Below, one piece after another: positions 31,779 through 41,289 of a DNA stretch of 64,000 nucleotides. The notes below the pieces were generated by a model. It did not search any database. It saw only the letters and a list, made by a program, of their open reading frames with translations, and was not told where the DNA came from. The first letter of the stretch is position 1. Each line of letters begins with the position of its first letter. Both the position numbers and the translations under genes were made by a program. Where the stretch lies: contig NZ_CP115166.1 of the NCBI RefSeq assembly GCF_028622095.1, positions 248,001 through 312,000 on the forward strand, in the 5' to 3' direction. Source of the DNA: Deinococcus aquaticus. Its GTDB lineage: Bacteria; Deinococcota; Deinococci; Deinococcales; Deinococcaceae.

Positions 31779-32594
31779 ATGGAATTCAACGGAAAAGTGA
31801 TTGTGGTGACGGGAGCGGCGTCCGGGATCGGGCTGGCGCTGGCGCAGCGGTTCGTGAAGGAGGGCGCGGTGGTCGTGGCGTCCGATCGGAACGCGGAGGT
31901 CGGCGCGGCGAAGGCGGCCGAGATGGGCGCGCGGTTCCTGGCGGCCGACATCGGGCAGGAGGAGGGCGTCAAGGGCCTGATCGACGACGTGCTGGCCAAC
32001 GAGGGCCGCATCGACCTGCTGTGCTCGAACGCCGGGATCGCCATCGGCGAGGGACCGGAGACGAGTGACAAGCACTGGGACCTGATTCACCGCGTGAACG
32101 TGATGAGTCACGTGTGGGCGGCCCGTCACGTGCTGCCGCACATGCTGGAGCGCGGCGAGGGGTACCTGCTGAACACGGCGTCGGCGGCGGGCCTGCTGAC
32201 CGAACTGCACTCCGCGCCGTACGCCGTGACCAAGCACGCGGCGCTGGCGTTCGCGGAGTGGCTGGCCATCACGTACGGTGACCGGGGCATCAAGGTCGCC
32301 GCCCTGTGCCCGGAGGGCGTGTGGACGCCGATGATCCAGAACGCGCCGCTGCTGCAGCAGACCGCGATCACCACCGATGAACTGGTCGAGAAGACCCTGG
32401 AAGTCCTGCGTGCCGACGGCTTCCTGGTGACCACCCACCCGAGCACCCTGAAGTCCTTCCAGAACAAGGCGAACAACTACGAGGAGTGGATCAGCAAGAT
32501 GCGCCACCTGCGCGGCAAGGCCATGAAACTGCTCGAAGGTCAGGCATTCGCGGCGCAGCCCGACGCGGGCCACCCGGAGGAGTCGCGGGCGTGA
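31779..32594 (+). CDS. SDR-family oxidoreductase
   Basis: A 271-residue short-chain dehydrogenase. TGAASGIG opens the Rossmann fold, SNAGI is the structural motif, and the catalytic residues are Ser in TASAAG and Tyr/Lys in YAVTKHA. A GAGGAG site lies before the ATG. It heads a three-gene overlapping unit with a kinase-like protein and a histidine phosphatase. SDRs paired with ACAD10-like phosphotransferases are frequent in branched or hydroxylated fatty-acid breakdown (inference). Confidence 0.88.
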   Translation: MEFNGKVIVVTGAASGIGLALAQRFVKEGAVVVASDRNAEVGAAKAAEMGARFLAADIGQEEGVKGLIDDVLANEGRIDLLCSNAGIAIGEGPETSDKHWDLIHRVNVMSHVWAARHVLPHMLERGEGYLLNTASAAGLLTELHSAPYAVTKHAALAFAEWLAITYGDRGIKVAALCPEGVWTPMIQNAPLLQQTAITTDELVEKTLEVLRADGFLVTTHPSTLKSFQNKANNYEEWISKMRHLRGKAMKLLEGQAFAAQPDAGHPEESRA

Positions 32595-33733
32595 CCCGAC
32601 CCGAGACGGCCCCGGTCCGGCCGGGTGAGGAACTGCCGCTGGACGCGCTGCGTGAAGCCATGCGCGGACACGTGGCGGGCAACGTGGACGACCTGAGCGT
32701 CGAGCAGTTCCCCGGCGGGTTCTCGAACCTCACGTACCTCGTGCGGGCGGGCGATCCGGCGCGGGGCGGGCAGGAGTACGTGCTGCGCCGCGCGCCGCTG
32801 GGGCCGGTCCCGAAGGGCGCGCACGACATGACCCGTGAGGCGCACCTGCTGGAGAAGATTCACCCGGTGCTGCCGGTCGCGCCCCGCCCGGCGCTGATCG
32901 TGGAGGACCCGGCCGTGATCGGCTCGCCGTTCTACCTGATGGAACGCCGCCACGGCACGGTCGTCCGCACGCGCCTGCCTGCCGCGTACCGCGACCTTCC
33001 GGACGCGGCGCGGCGCATGTCCGGCGCGCTGGCCGACACCCTGGCGGACCTGCACGCGGTGGATATCGACGCGGCGGGCCTGCGGGAGATCGGGAAGCCC
33101 GAGGGCTTCAATGCGCGGCAGGTGTCCGGCTGGGCCGGTCGCTGGCGGCGCGCGCGCGAGGCGCTGCGGGACACGGGCGACCTGCCCGCCCCGGACGACC
33201 TGAACGATGAGCGTGTGATCGCGTGGCTGGAGGCGCACACGCCACCCGAGAGCGCGCACACGCTGGTGCACAACGACTTCAAGCTGGACAACCTGATGCT
33301 GGACCCGGCCGATCCGGGCCGCGTGACGGCGCTGCTGGACTGGGAGATGACCACCGTGGGCGATCCGCTGGTGGACCTGGGCCTGACCCTGACCTACTGG
33401 ACCATGCCCGAAATGCCGGGCGGCGCGCCTAACGAGGTCGGCGCGGCCTCACCGGGCTTCCTGAGCCGCGACGAACTGGTCGCCCGGTACGCCGCGCGCG
33501 CTGCTCGTCACGTGACGAGCGATCCGCAGGCGCACCTTGCGGCGCTGGAGCGGGCGCTGCCGTGGTATGAGGTGCTGGGCCACTTCAAACTCGCGGTGAT
33601 CGTCCTTCAGATCTTCGCGCGGTACCGCGCCGGGCAGACCAGCGACCCGCGTTTCGCCCCGCTGGCCGGTCAGGCCGAGTGGCTGATCCGCGAGGCGTGG
33701 CGGCGCATCGGGGAGCAGGACGCCTCCGCATGA
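32591..33733 (+). CDS. Phosphotransferase, APH/ACAD10 N-terminal-like
   Basis: A 380-residue protein-kinase-like phosphotransferase. The N-lobe carries FPGGFSNLTYLV. The catalytic loop is LVHNDFKLDNLML with the general-base Asp, and the metal-binding Asp is in LLDWEMTTVGDPLVDLG. This is the family fused to acyl-CoA dehydrogenase in ACAD10/11, where it phosphorylates 4-hydroxyacyl-CoA. GTG 32591 overlaps the SDR stop (GTGA). With three acyl-CoA dehydrogenases nearby, a role in hydroxy-acid breakdown is likely. Confidence 0.88.
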   Translation: MTRPETAPVRPGEELPLDALREAMRGHVAGNVDDLSVEQFPGGFSNLTYLVRAGDPARGGQEYVLRRAPLGPVPKGAHDMTREAHLLEKIHPVLPVAPRPALIVEDPAVIGSPFYLMERRHGTVVRTRLPAAYRDLPDAARRMSGALADTLADLHAVDIDAAGLREIGKPEGFNARQVSGWAGRWRRAREALRDTGDLPAPDDLNDERVIAWLEAHTPPESAHTLVHNDFKLDNLMLDPADPGRVTALLDWEMTTVGDPLVDLGLTLTYWTMPEMPGGAPNEVGAASPGFLSRDELVARYAARAARHVTSDPQAHLAALERALPWYEVLGHFKLAVIVLQIFARYRAGQTSDPRFAPLAGQAEWLIREAWRRIGEQDASA

Positions 33734-34425
33734 GCGAACTGATCCTGATCCGCCACGGGCAGGCCACGCCGTTCGAGGCGGACACCGACCGCCTCTCCCC
33801 GCTGGGCGAGGAGCAGGCCCGCACGGTCGGCGCGGCCCTGCACGCGGCGGGCGTGCGGCCCACGCACGTCCTGCACGGCCCACTGGTCAGGCAGCGGCGC
33901 AGCGCGCAGCTCGCCCACCAGGAGGGCTGGCCCGAACCCACCCTCGACGCCCGCCTCGCGGAATTCGACGGGGACGGCCTCGTCGGTCACCTTGCGCCCA
34001 TCCTGGCCGGGCGGGACCCGACTTTCGCGGCGCTGGCCGCCGAACTGGCCGCGCAGACCGGCGGCCCGGAACGCAACCGCGCCTTCCAGAAATACCTGGA
34101 AGCCCTGGCCGCCGCGTGGCAGGCCGGGACCCTCACGGACAGCCGGGTCGAACCGTGGGCCGCCTTCCGGGCGCGCGTGCGGGCCGCGCTGGCCGACGTG
34201 CTGCGCCTGAGCGGCGGCTCGACCGTGCTGGCCTTCACCAGCGGCGGCGTGATCGGCCTGACCGTCGCCCTAGCCCTGGACGCCCCAGACGCCTCCGCGC
34301 TGGCCCTGAACTGGCGCGTGAAGAACGCCTCGGTCACGCGCCTGACCTTCGGCGGGGGGCGCGTCAGCCTCGACACCTTCAACGAGACGCACCACCTGCC
34401 ACCCGACCTGCACTCCTGGCGCTGA
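33730..34425 (+). CDS. Histidine phosphatase family protein
   Basis: A 231-residue member of the phosphoglycerate-mutase-like clan. The phosphohistidine motif is LIRHGQA near residue 9, and a second Arg lies in GPLVRQRRS. The late conserved site reads AFTSGGVIG, with Ser in place of the usual GHGG-type His, so catalysis is uncertain. ATG 33730 overlaps the preceding stop. It may act on the product of the preceding phosphotransferase, but the substrate is unknown. Confidence 0.85.
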   Translation: MSELILIRHGQATPFEADTDRLSPLGEEQARTVGAALHAAGVRPTHVLHGPLVRQRRSAQLAHQEGWPEPTLDARLAEFDGDGLVGHLAPILAGRDPTFAALAAELAAQTGGPERNRAFQKYLEALAAAWQAGTLTDSRVEPWAAFRARVRAALADVLRLSGGSTVLAFTSGGVIGLTVALALDAPDASALALNWRVKNASVTRLTFGGGRVSLDTFNETHHLPPDLHSWR

Positions 34426-34428
34426 AGC

Positions 34429-35580
34429 CTATGCCCGGTCGGGGGCGTCCAGCAGCGCCGCGCCGTACGCGGTGAACGCGGCGTCCTCGCCCGGCGGGTG
34501 CGTCAGGCCCGCGCGGGCGTCCCGCAGCAGCTTCCCCAGCGGCAGCGCGGCCGTCAGGGCCCCGCCCCCGGCAGCGCGCATGGCGAGGTCCGTGGCGTCC
34601 ACGGCGGCGTTCGTGCAGACGGCCTTGGCCGCCCCGATCAGCGGAACCGCCCCCGCGCCGGGCTGAGCGTCCCAGGCGGCCGTCGCGTGCGCCAGCAGCG
34701 TCCGCGCTGCCAGCAGCTGCGCGCCGATGCGCCCCACCGTCTCCTGCACGCGCGGCAGCGTGGCAATCGGGGCACCCAGCGCGGTCGGCACCCGCTCGTG
34801 CGCGTAGCGGCGCAGGGCGTCCAGCGCCGCCTCACCCACGCCCAGGTACGTGGCGGCCACCGCCGTCCAGAACCACGCGCTGCTCGCCGGGTGAGACGCT
34901 GCGGGCGGGGCCTGCAGTGCGGCCGGTGCCCGGTCGAACACCACGTCGTGACTGCCGCTGCCGCGCAGGGCCAGCGCGCCCTCCCAGGTCGGCTCGACGC
35001 GCACGCCCTCGCTGCGCAGGTCCACCCAGTAACGGCCCACCCGCCCATCCGGTGTGGCGGCCGACACCAGCGCCCAGCGCAGCGCCCGCGCGCCGGTACT
35101 CCAGGTCTTGCGGCCCGTCACGAACCACAGGCCACTCTCGAAGCCGCTGCCGTCCGGGGTCGCCACCGTGCGCGGCAGGCCCCCACGCGACGGACTGCCA
35201 AGCTCCGGCTCGCTCGCCAGGGCGTTCAGCAGCTCACCGCGCACACCCGCGCCCGCCACGGCGTCCAGCAGGTGCGGCGGCAGGCTGCGCCCCTGAAACG
35301 CCGCGCCGGTCACGTGCCCATGCATCGCCAGGATCAGGGCGAGGCTGGCGTCCGCGCGGCCCACCTCGGCCTGCGCGCGCGCGAACACACCCAGCCCCGC
35401 GCCCAGCCCACCAGCCTCCAGCGGCACGGTCAGGCGCGTGAACCCGCTGTGCGAGAGAGCCAGCGCCGCCCCCGGCGTGACATCCTGCGCCGCCTCACAG
35501 GCCGGGGCGTGCTCCTGAATGGCGCGGACAGCGCGCGCCACCACCTGCGCCTGCTCGGCTGTGAACTCGGGAAACGTCAT
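34429..35580 (-). CDS. Acyl-CoA dehydrogenase family protein, 383 aa
   Basis: A third acyl-CoA dehydrogenase-like flavoprotein. The length is normal but the motifs are diverged: VTGRKTWSTGA and a shortened C-terminal region without the usual GGxGY site. It resembles the DszC/monooxygenase-like branch as much as true dehydrogenases. Convergent with the histidine phosphatase. A TAGCCT box (35587-35592) ends six bases before ATG, so the transcript is probably leaderless. Confidence 0.82.
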   Translation of the reverse strand: MTFPEFTAEQAQVVARAVRAIQEHAPACEAAQDVTPGAALALSHSGFTRLTVPLEAGGLGAGLGVFARAQAEVGRADASLALILAMHGHVTGAAFQGRSLPPHLLDAVAGAGVRGELLNALASEPELGSPSRGGLPRTVATPDGSGFESGLWFVTGRKTWSTGARALRWALVSAATPDGRVGRYWVDLRSEGVRVEPTWEGALALRGSGSHDVVFDRAPAALQAPPAASHPASSAWFWTAVAATYLGVGEAALDALRRYAHERVPTALGAPIATLPRVQETVGRIGAQLLAARTLLAHATAAWDAQPGAGAVPLIGAAKAVCTNAAVDATDLAMRAAGGGALTAALPLGKLLRDARAGLTHPPGEDAAFTAYGAALLDAPDRA

Positions 35581-35621
35581 GCGTTCAGGCTATAGCATTT
35601 GCCAGAAAGATCTGTCCTTTA

Positions 35622-35697
35622 TGGCCGAGCGAAGCGAGTGAATTTCGCCGAGCAGGACGCAGAATGGAGGCATCAGGATTCTGTTTTCCTGATGCCG
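35622..35697. repeat. Diverged relative of the structured repeat
   Basis: CCGAGCGAAGCGAG followed later by CAGGACGCAGAATGGAG matches the reverse complement of the conserved middle of repeat copy 4. It is followed by a 10-bp perfect stem, GGCATCAGGA (35669-35678) and its complement (35687-35696). It lies between a leaderless gene start and the MFS gene end. Confidence 0.5.
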
Positions 35698-35721
35698 TAA
35701 TTCGGAGAACTGCTCTGGCGT

Positions 35722-36978
35722 TCAGGCAGCAGGCCGTGCGTCCCGCCGCCGGGCCGGGGCGCTGATGCCCAGGGCCAGCCCGCCCGCGCAGACGGCCAGC
35801 ACCGCCGACGCTAGGAACGCCGGACCGTAACTGCCCAGTACGTCCCGTACCTCGCCGCCCAGCCAGGACGCCAGCGCCGCGCCCACCTGATGCGCGCAGA
35901 AGATCCAGCCGTACACTGTGCCCACGTTCGCCCGCCCGAACGTGTCGGCGGTCAGGGCCGTGGTGGGCGGCACCGTGGCGATGTAATCCAGTCCGAACAG
36001 CACCGCGAACGCCGTGAACGCCAGACCCGGCGGCACCAGCGGCAGCAGCGCGAGGCTCAGGCCACGCACCACGTAGTACACGGCCAGCAGGAAGCGGGGG
36101 TCCACGCGGTCCGTCAGGTACCCGCTGGCCAGGGTGCCCACAAAATTGAACGCGCCCATCAGGGCCAGCATGCCCGCCGCGAAGGTGGCAGTCAGGCCCA
36201 GATCGCCGCAGTACGCGATGAAGTGCGTGCCGATGATGCCGTTACTCGTGAACCCACACGCCAGGAACGTCAGGCTCAGCAGCCAGAAGTCCCGGCTGCG
36301 CAGGGCGCGGCGCATCACGTGCGGGTCCGGGGCGGGCGGCGGCGTGGGCCACGCGTGTGTGTCCCCGTCCGGTTGCAGGCCCAGCGCCTCGGGCCGGTCG
36401 CGCAGCAGCGCCCACAGCGGCAGCGCCAGCAGCAGCGCCGCGCCCGCAATGACCAGCGCCGCGCCGTCCCACCCGATCCGGGCCGCCCAGGCAGTCAGCA
36501 GCGGAATGAACAGCAGTTGCCCGGCACTGGTGGCCGCGCCGAACACGCCTACCACCAGCCCGCGCCGCCGCACGAACCAGCGCGTGGCGACCGTCGCGCC
36601 CAGGACACTCCCGACCAGTCCGGTCCCCAGCCCGCTCAGCAGGCCCCAGCTCAGTTGCAGGGCCAGCGCCGAGCGGGCCAGCGTACTCAGCCCGAAACTG
36701 ACGGCCAGCAGCAGCAGGCCCGCTGTCGCCACCCGGCGCGGCCCGAAGCGGTCCATCAGCCGGCCCGACAGCGGCGCGGCCAGCCCGAACACCAGCAGCC
36801 CCAGGCTCGCCGAGACCGACAGGGTGCCCCGGTCCAGGCCCAGAGCGCCCTGCATGGGCAGCAGGAACACGCCCGGCGCGGACCGAGCGCCCGCCGAGAT
36901 CAGCAGCGCGACCACCGTGACCGCCACCACCACCCAGCCGTAGTACAGCCGCCCACGCGGCCCCGGATTGTCTGTCAT
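35722..36978 (-). CDS. MFS transporter, oxalate/formate-antiporter-like
   Basis: A 418-residue carrier with 12 hydrophobic segments. It starts near YYGWVVVAVTVVALLI, the hallmark of the OFA/monocarboxylate branch, and has LMDRFGPRRV in loop 2-3 and LTDRVDPR in loop 8-9. Substrate is probably a monocarboxylate. A TATGCT box (36985-36990) is six bases before the ATG, so the mRNA is probably leaderless, and this fixes the start against the longer frame. Confidence 0.87.
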   Translation of the reverse strand: MTDNPGPRGRLYYGWVVVAVTVVALLISAGARSAPGVFLLPMQGALGLDRGTLSVSASLGLLVFGLAAPLSGRLMDRFGPRRVATAGLLLLAVSFGLSTLARSALALQLSWGLLSGLGTGLVGSVLGATVATRWFVRRRGLVVGVFGAATSAGQLLFIPLLTAWAARIGWDGAALVIAGAALLLALPLWALLRDRPEALGLQPDGDTHAWPTPPPAPDPHVMRRALRSRDFWLLSLTFLACGFTSNGIIGTHFIAYCGDLGLTATFAAGMLALMGAFNFVGTLASGYLTDRVDPRFLLAVYYVVRGLSLALLPLVPPGLAFTAFAVLFGLDYIATVPPTTALTADTFGRANVGTVYGWIFCAHQVGAALASWLGGEVRDVLGSYGPAFLASAVLAVCAGGLALGISAPARRRDARPAA

Positions 36979-37043
36979 GCGCCCAGCATACGGGGCGCGC
37001 GGCACGGGTGGGCGGCCATCTGCTGCGCCCCGGTACAGCAGAA

Positions 37044-37065
37044 CCCCCACCGTCGCGGGTGGGGG
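37044..37065 (-). terminator. Terminator of the subtilase gene
   Basis: CCCCCACC (37044-37051) pairs with GGTGGGGG (37058-37065), followed in the leftward direction by a short T-containing tail. It lies 20 bases after the subtilase stop. Confidence 0.65.
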
Positions 37066-37084
37066 CACATTGCCGACTGGAAGC

Positions 37085-39181
37085 TCAGTTGGTCTTGCTG
37101 AGTTTCAGGCGGTACTTGTTGAAGGGGTCGCTGTCCACGCCACCCTCGGTGATGCTGTAGCTCGTGGCCACGAGGTAGTAGGTGCCGGCGGCGGGCAGCG
37201 TGAAGGCGATCTCGCTGTCGCTGTCGATGCGGGGGGTGCCGCGGTCGTCGTTCTCCGCGATGACCTTGCCGGTGCTGTCGAGCAGGTACAGGTAGGCGTC
37301 CAGTTTGCCGCCCAGCTGTCCGGCAGCCAGCATCTCGGCCTTGATGGCGTCGCCGGCCGCGCCCGTGAACGTGAAGTAGTCGTAGTCCATGTCCTGACCA
37401 TAGATGTACGCCTGCTGCGTCGTCTGGCCGTAGGCGATGGGTTTGGCCTGCGCTTCGCTGTCGTTGGGTTCGTAGGGGTCGGTGGGGTTGGTGTCCACGA
37501 AGGTGGCGGGCAGCAGCACGCGCGCCTCGTCGGGTTTGAAGTACGTGCTGCCGCTGGTGGCGACCAGCGTGCCCGTGAACGTGCCGCGGTCCTCGGTGGC
37601 GCCGCCGGTGGCGCTCAGGTCGGGGCCAGCCACGTACACGTCGTACGTGCCGGGCTTGATCTCGCTGAAGCGTACGTCGCCGTTCTCGTCGGTGGGGCTG
37701 ACGTACAGCGGGGTGGGGTCGTCGGTCGCCCCGGCGCGCATGCCCTGGCCGCGCAGCAGCACGTCGCCCAGAATGCCTTTCTGGGTGCCGCTGCCGTTCA
37801 CGTACGCGAGGTTCACGTGCACGTTCGCGCCCTTCTCGGGCAGCCCGGCGCAGTCGGTGAGGGTCTGCGCGATCTTCCCGGCATCCAGGCTGCCCCAGCC
37901 GGTGTCACGGTCGAAGCCCGTGGGGTTGCTGCCGATGGCGCCGTTGGCGTTCAGTTCCATCACGCGGCGCACCTGGTAGGGCGTGGCGGCCGGGCATTTC
38001 TGCAGGACCAGCGCGGCCACGGCGGCCGTGTAGGGCGACGAGAAGCTGGTGCCGGAGATCAGGGCGTACCCGCCGCCCTGCCAGGTGGGGTTGGCGAGCA
38101 TGGTGTCCTGACCGGGCGCGCTGCTGGAGATGTGACGGCCGCTGGTGCTGAACGTGACCTTGCGGTTGCTGCCGTCGATCGCGCCGGACGCGATGATGCC
38201 GGGCAGCGCCGCCGGGTACTGGAACTCGTCATGGTAGGAGTTGCCCATGCTGGCCACGACGGTGGTGCCGCGTGACATGGCGTAATCGAAGGCGTCCTTG
38301 ACCGGCCCGAAGCTCACGCCGCCGCCCCAGGAGTTGTTGATGACGCGCGCGCCGTTATTCGTGGCCCACACGGCCCCCAGCGCGATGTTGAAGCTGGAGT
38401 ACCCGCCGGGGTTGAACATCACGACCGGCATCCACTTCGCCTCGTAGGCGAGGCCGACGATGCCCTTGCCGTTCTTCGCGGCGATGATGCTGGACGCCAC
38501 GAACGTGCCGTGGTCGTTCTCGGGTTTCTGGAATTTCGCCTTCCAGGCCTCACCGTCGGTGTACACCTTCGCTTCGAGTGGATCGAAGGCCTTGCCGGCC
38601 CAGTTGGGCGCGAGGTCCGGGTGGGTCACGTCACCCGGATCGTCGATGACGGCCACGAGGACGCCCTTACCGGTCAGGCCCTTGTCCCAGGCGGCCTTGG
38701 CGTTCAGGTGGCGGGGGTCCAGCGCGTACTGCGGCAGTTCGTCGAACACCTGGTCGGCGCTGGCGGCCTGCGGGGTCAGGCTGGCCGGCTGGACGGGTTC
38801 CGTCTTCTCGGGCTGCACGACGGTGTTCACGCTGGCGTAGCGCAGGCCGTTCAGGTTGGCGGCCAGGGCGCTGGCTTTCAGGGCGTCGCCGCTCACGCGG
38901 ATCAGCGCGGTGCGGATCTCGGGAATGGTGCGCACGACCGTTCCGCCCAGGCGGGCAGCGGCGGCCTGCAGGTTCGCTTCGGTGTCGTACCCGACGACCA
39001 GTTCGTTCTTCACGTAGGACTGCCCGGCGTTCAGGGCGATCTCGCTGGCGGGCGTGGTGGCGACGGGCGCGGCGCTGGAGGGTGCGCTGGCGATGGGCGT
39101 CTGCTGCGAGCAGGCGGCCAGCAGGGCGGTGACGCTCAGCACGCCCAGGGTACGGGCAAGGGTGGACGGGTTCATGGGCAT
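37085..39181 (-). CDS. S8 subtilisin-like serine protease, secreted lipoprotein
   Basis: An exported protease of 698 residues. A lipoprotein signal ends in LLAACS near residue 24. A short propeptide-like domain (about 55-130) follows, then the S8 catalytic domain with Asp180 in AVIDDPGDVTHPDL, His224 in NDHGTF and Ser379 in GTSFSSPY. The C-terminal half has a CarboxypepD-like beta segment and a PPC-type domain (DPYEPNDSEAQA to the end). An ATG two codons later is an alternative start. It lies 92 bases after a large surface lipoprotein on the same strand and probably shares its promoter. Confidence 0.92.
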   Translation of the reverse strand: MPMNPSTLARTLGVLSVTALLAACSQQTPIASAPSSAAPVATTPASEIALNAGQSYVKNELVVGYDTEANLQAAAARLGGTVVRTIPEIRTALIRVSGDALKASALAANLNGLRYASVNTVVQPEKTEPVQPASLTPQAASADQVFDELPQYALDPRHLNAKAAWDKGLTGKGVLVAVIDDPGDVTHPDLAPNWAGKAFDPLEAKVYTDGEAWKAKFQKPENDHGTFVASSIIAAKNGKGIVGLAYEAKWMPVVMFNPGGYSSFNIALGAVWATNNGARVINNSWGGGVSFGPVKDAFDYAMSRGTTVVASMGNSYHDEFQYPAALPGIIASGAIDGSNRKVTFSTSGRHISSSAPGQDTMLANPTWQGGGYALISGTSFSSPYTAAVAALVLQKCPAATPYQVRRVMELNANGAIGSNPTGFDRDTGWGSLDAGKIAQTLTDCAGLPEKGANVHVNLAYVNGSGTQKGILGDVLLRGQGMRAGATDDPTPLYVSPTDENGDVRFSEIKPGTYDVYVAGPDLSATGGATEDRGTFTGTLVATSGSTYFKPDEARVLLPATFVDTNPTDPYEPNDSEAQAKPIAYGQTTQQAYIYGQDMDYDYFTFTGAAGDAIKAEMLAAGQLGGKLDAYLYLLDSTGKVIAENDDRGTPRIDSDSEIAFTLPAAGTYYLVATSYSITEGGVDSDPFNKYRLKLSKTN

Positions 39182-39273
39182 CGTGGGGCCTCGCTGTGGA
39201 ATGTCAAAGGTGGAGAGTCAGGCGGTGGGACGGGAACGCCGGGTCAGGTAAGGCCGGGCCCGGCGGGCGGGCG

Positions 39274-41289
39274 TCACTTCTCGCCGGTGATGAAGTCCCA
39301 GTTGATGTTCACGGCGCGCGTCTGGCTGATCGGGCCGACCAGGCTGGACTGCCAGGTGTACACCGAGTACGCCGAGATGCGGTTGCCTTCGGTGGGCGCG
39401 TACTTGTACGCCACGCCGGAGTTCATCTGCCACTTGTACGGGCGCAGGGCCTGCAGGGGCGTGCTGACCAGTACGTTCCAGGGCATGCTGACGGTATGCG
39501 CGGCCGTGTCGACCGGGAACAGGTTGGGTTTGCTGGCCAGGTACCGCCCGCTGGTGTCGGTCAGGATGCTGGCGGCGGTGGGCGGGCCGAAGCGGGTGCC
39601 GGTGCGGGTGAACACCAGGGACTGCCCGGCTGGAATGCCGTTCCCGGCCGTGCCGGTGCCTTCCTCCACGCGGATCAGGGCGTTGCCGGCGCTGCCGGGC
39701 AGGGTGTAGCCGCTCTGCGTCATCAGGTCCGTGACGCTGATGTTGTACGCCGCGCCGTCCGCGCCGATGGCGGTCTGGTTCTGACCGATCACGAAGGTGG
39801 GGGTCAGGCTCACGCCGGTCGTCTCGTCGGCCGGGGCGATGAAGGTGGGCGTGAACTGCGCCAGGGGTGTGGTCTGGCTGTCGCTGCCGGCCACGGTGTT
39901 CGCGCCGCGCGCCTTGACGCGGTACGTGAAGGTCTTCCCGGCGCTCAGGTCAGCGCTGGTGTCCTTGAAGTTGAAGGGCCGCAGGGACTGGTCGGCGTTG
40001 CAGGCCGCCGCGTCCGCGCCGCCGCCCACCGTGCCGATCTTCGTGAAGGTCGTGCCGTCGCTGGAGCGCTCGATGTCGAACGCGAAGGGCTTGGCGGCCA
40101 CGTTGGTGTAGCACCAGCGGACTTCCACGAACACGCCGCTGCCGTTCGGGGCGGCGTCCGGGGTGGGCACGCTGTTGGGGGTGGTCCACGAGCCTTCCTG
40201 CTTCAGCGTGAAGGCAGTGGCAGCCACGCCGGTCGGGGCGGTCACGGTGGGGGCGGCGGCCGCGCCCGTGTTGATCAGGTTGATCGGCACGACGTAGCGA
40301 GAGTAGTTGTAGTTGTAGTCCACCGTCATGATTTCCAGGTAGACGCGCTCGCCGGCGGCGCTGCCGAACCCGGCGGTGAAGTTGCCGCTGGTGGTGACGG
40401 GGCCGGTGTCGATCACGCCGGTCTTGTCCTGTGGCGGCGAGTAGTTCCAGTTGCTGGCGGTGTTCGAGCCGGTCACGCCGCCGCTGCCGGGCGTGCGGCC
40501 CAGCTGCGCGTACATGACGCGGATGGGGCCGACGTGGTCACTGGTGGGCGCGGTCTTGATCTGGAAGTCCACCTTGTCGGTGAAGGTCGCGCCGGCCAGG
40601 GCGCTGCCGTCGGCGCGGGTGATGACCAGCGTGGCGGGGTTGGTGGTGGCGCTCGTCTCGAAGGCGGGGCGCTGCACGAGGCTCACGGCGGGCGTGTCGG
40701 TGCCCACCACGACGCCGTACAGGTCCGAGCCGGCCATGCCGCTCTTGCGGGCCTTGAGGTCGTAGCTGCCGGCGCTCAGGCCGCTGAGGGTGAAGGTGCC
40801 GTCCGCTCCGGTCGTGACGGTGCCCAGCACCGTGCCGGCGCGCGAGACGGTGATGGTGCTGCCCGCGACGGGCGCGCCGATGTTCTGGTCCACGACCGTG
40901 CCCCTGAGGGGGGCGGTGTTGGCGGTGATGGCGACCGTGACCTCCGCGCTGCCGCTGGCCTTGTTGCCGGCGGCGTCGTAGGCGGTGGCAGTGTAGGTGC
41001 GTTTGCCGTTGTTCAGGGCGTTGACGCTGGTCACGAACTCGAAGGGCGCGGCTGTGTCCTCGCTGACCTTGGTGCTGCCCTCGAAGAATTCGACGCGGGT
41101 CACGCCGGTCTCATCCCTGGCGTCGGCTTTCAGGGTGACGTTGCCGTCAGCGGTGACGGGATTGGGCGTGGCGGTGAGGGTCACGGTGGGGGCGGTGGTG
41201 TCGCTGGGCGTGCTGGTGCTGGTGCCGCAGCCGATCAGGAGGGTGCCGAGCAGAAGGGCAGAACCGACGGAGCTTGGTTTCAGGGCCAT
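39274..41289 (-). CDS. Large surface lipoprotein with Ig-like and CarboxypepD domains
   Basis: A 671-residue secreted protein. The signal ends in LLIGCG (lipobox Cys near 21), followed by a Ser/Thr/Pro linker. An Ig-like domain (about 32-120, PTVTLTATPNPVTADGNVT), a carboxypeptidase-regulatory-like beta domain (about 126-200) and fibronectin-like repeats follow. There are no catalytic motifs. It is likely an adhesin or scaffold at the cell surface, transcribed with the subtilase. Its putative promoter has a 9-base C run between -35 and -10 (41461-41490). Confidence 0.78.
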   Translation of the reverse strand: MALKPSSVGSALLLGTLLIGCGTSTSTPSDTTAPTVTLTATPNPVTADGNVTLKADARDETGVTRVEFFEGSTKVSEDTAAPFEFVTSVNALNNGKRTYTATAYDAAGNKASGSAEVTVAITANTAPLRGTVVDQNIGAPVAGSTITVSRAGTVLGTVTTGADGTFTLSGLSAGSYDLKARKSGMAGSDLYGVVVGTDTPAVSLVQRPAFETSATTNPATLVITRADGSALAGATFTDKVDFQIKTAPTSDHVGPIRVMYAQLGRTPGSGGVTGSNTASNWNYSPPQDKTGVIDTGPVTTSGNFTAGFGSAAGERVYLEIMTVDYNYNYSRYVVPINLINTGAAAAPTVTAPTGVAATAFTLKQEGSWTTPNSVPTPDAAPNGSGVFVEVRWCYTNVAAKPFAFDIERSSDGTTFTKIGTVGGGADAAACNADQSLRPFNFKDTSADLSAGKTFTYRVKARGANTVAGSDSQTTPLAQFTPTFIAPADETTGVSLTPTFVIGQNQTAIGADGAAYNISVTDLMTQSGYTLPGSAGNALIRVEEGTGTAGNGIPAGQSLVFTRTGTRFGPPTAASILTDTSGRYLASKPNLFPVDTAAHTVSMPWNVLVSTPLQALRPYKWQMNSGVAYKYAPTEGNRISAYSVYTWQSSLVGPISQTRAVNINWDFITGEK

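Noticed and set aside
31673..31780. Short ORF between the AbrB-like gene and the SDR
   Set aside because: Its first 30 residues are plausible, but the frame runs straight into the SDR out of phase and has no stop before it.
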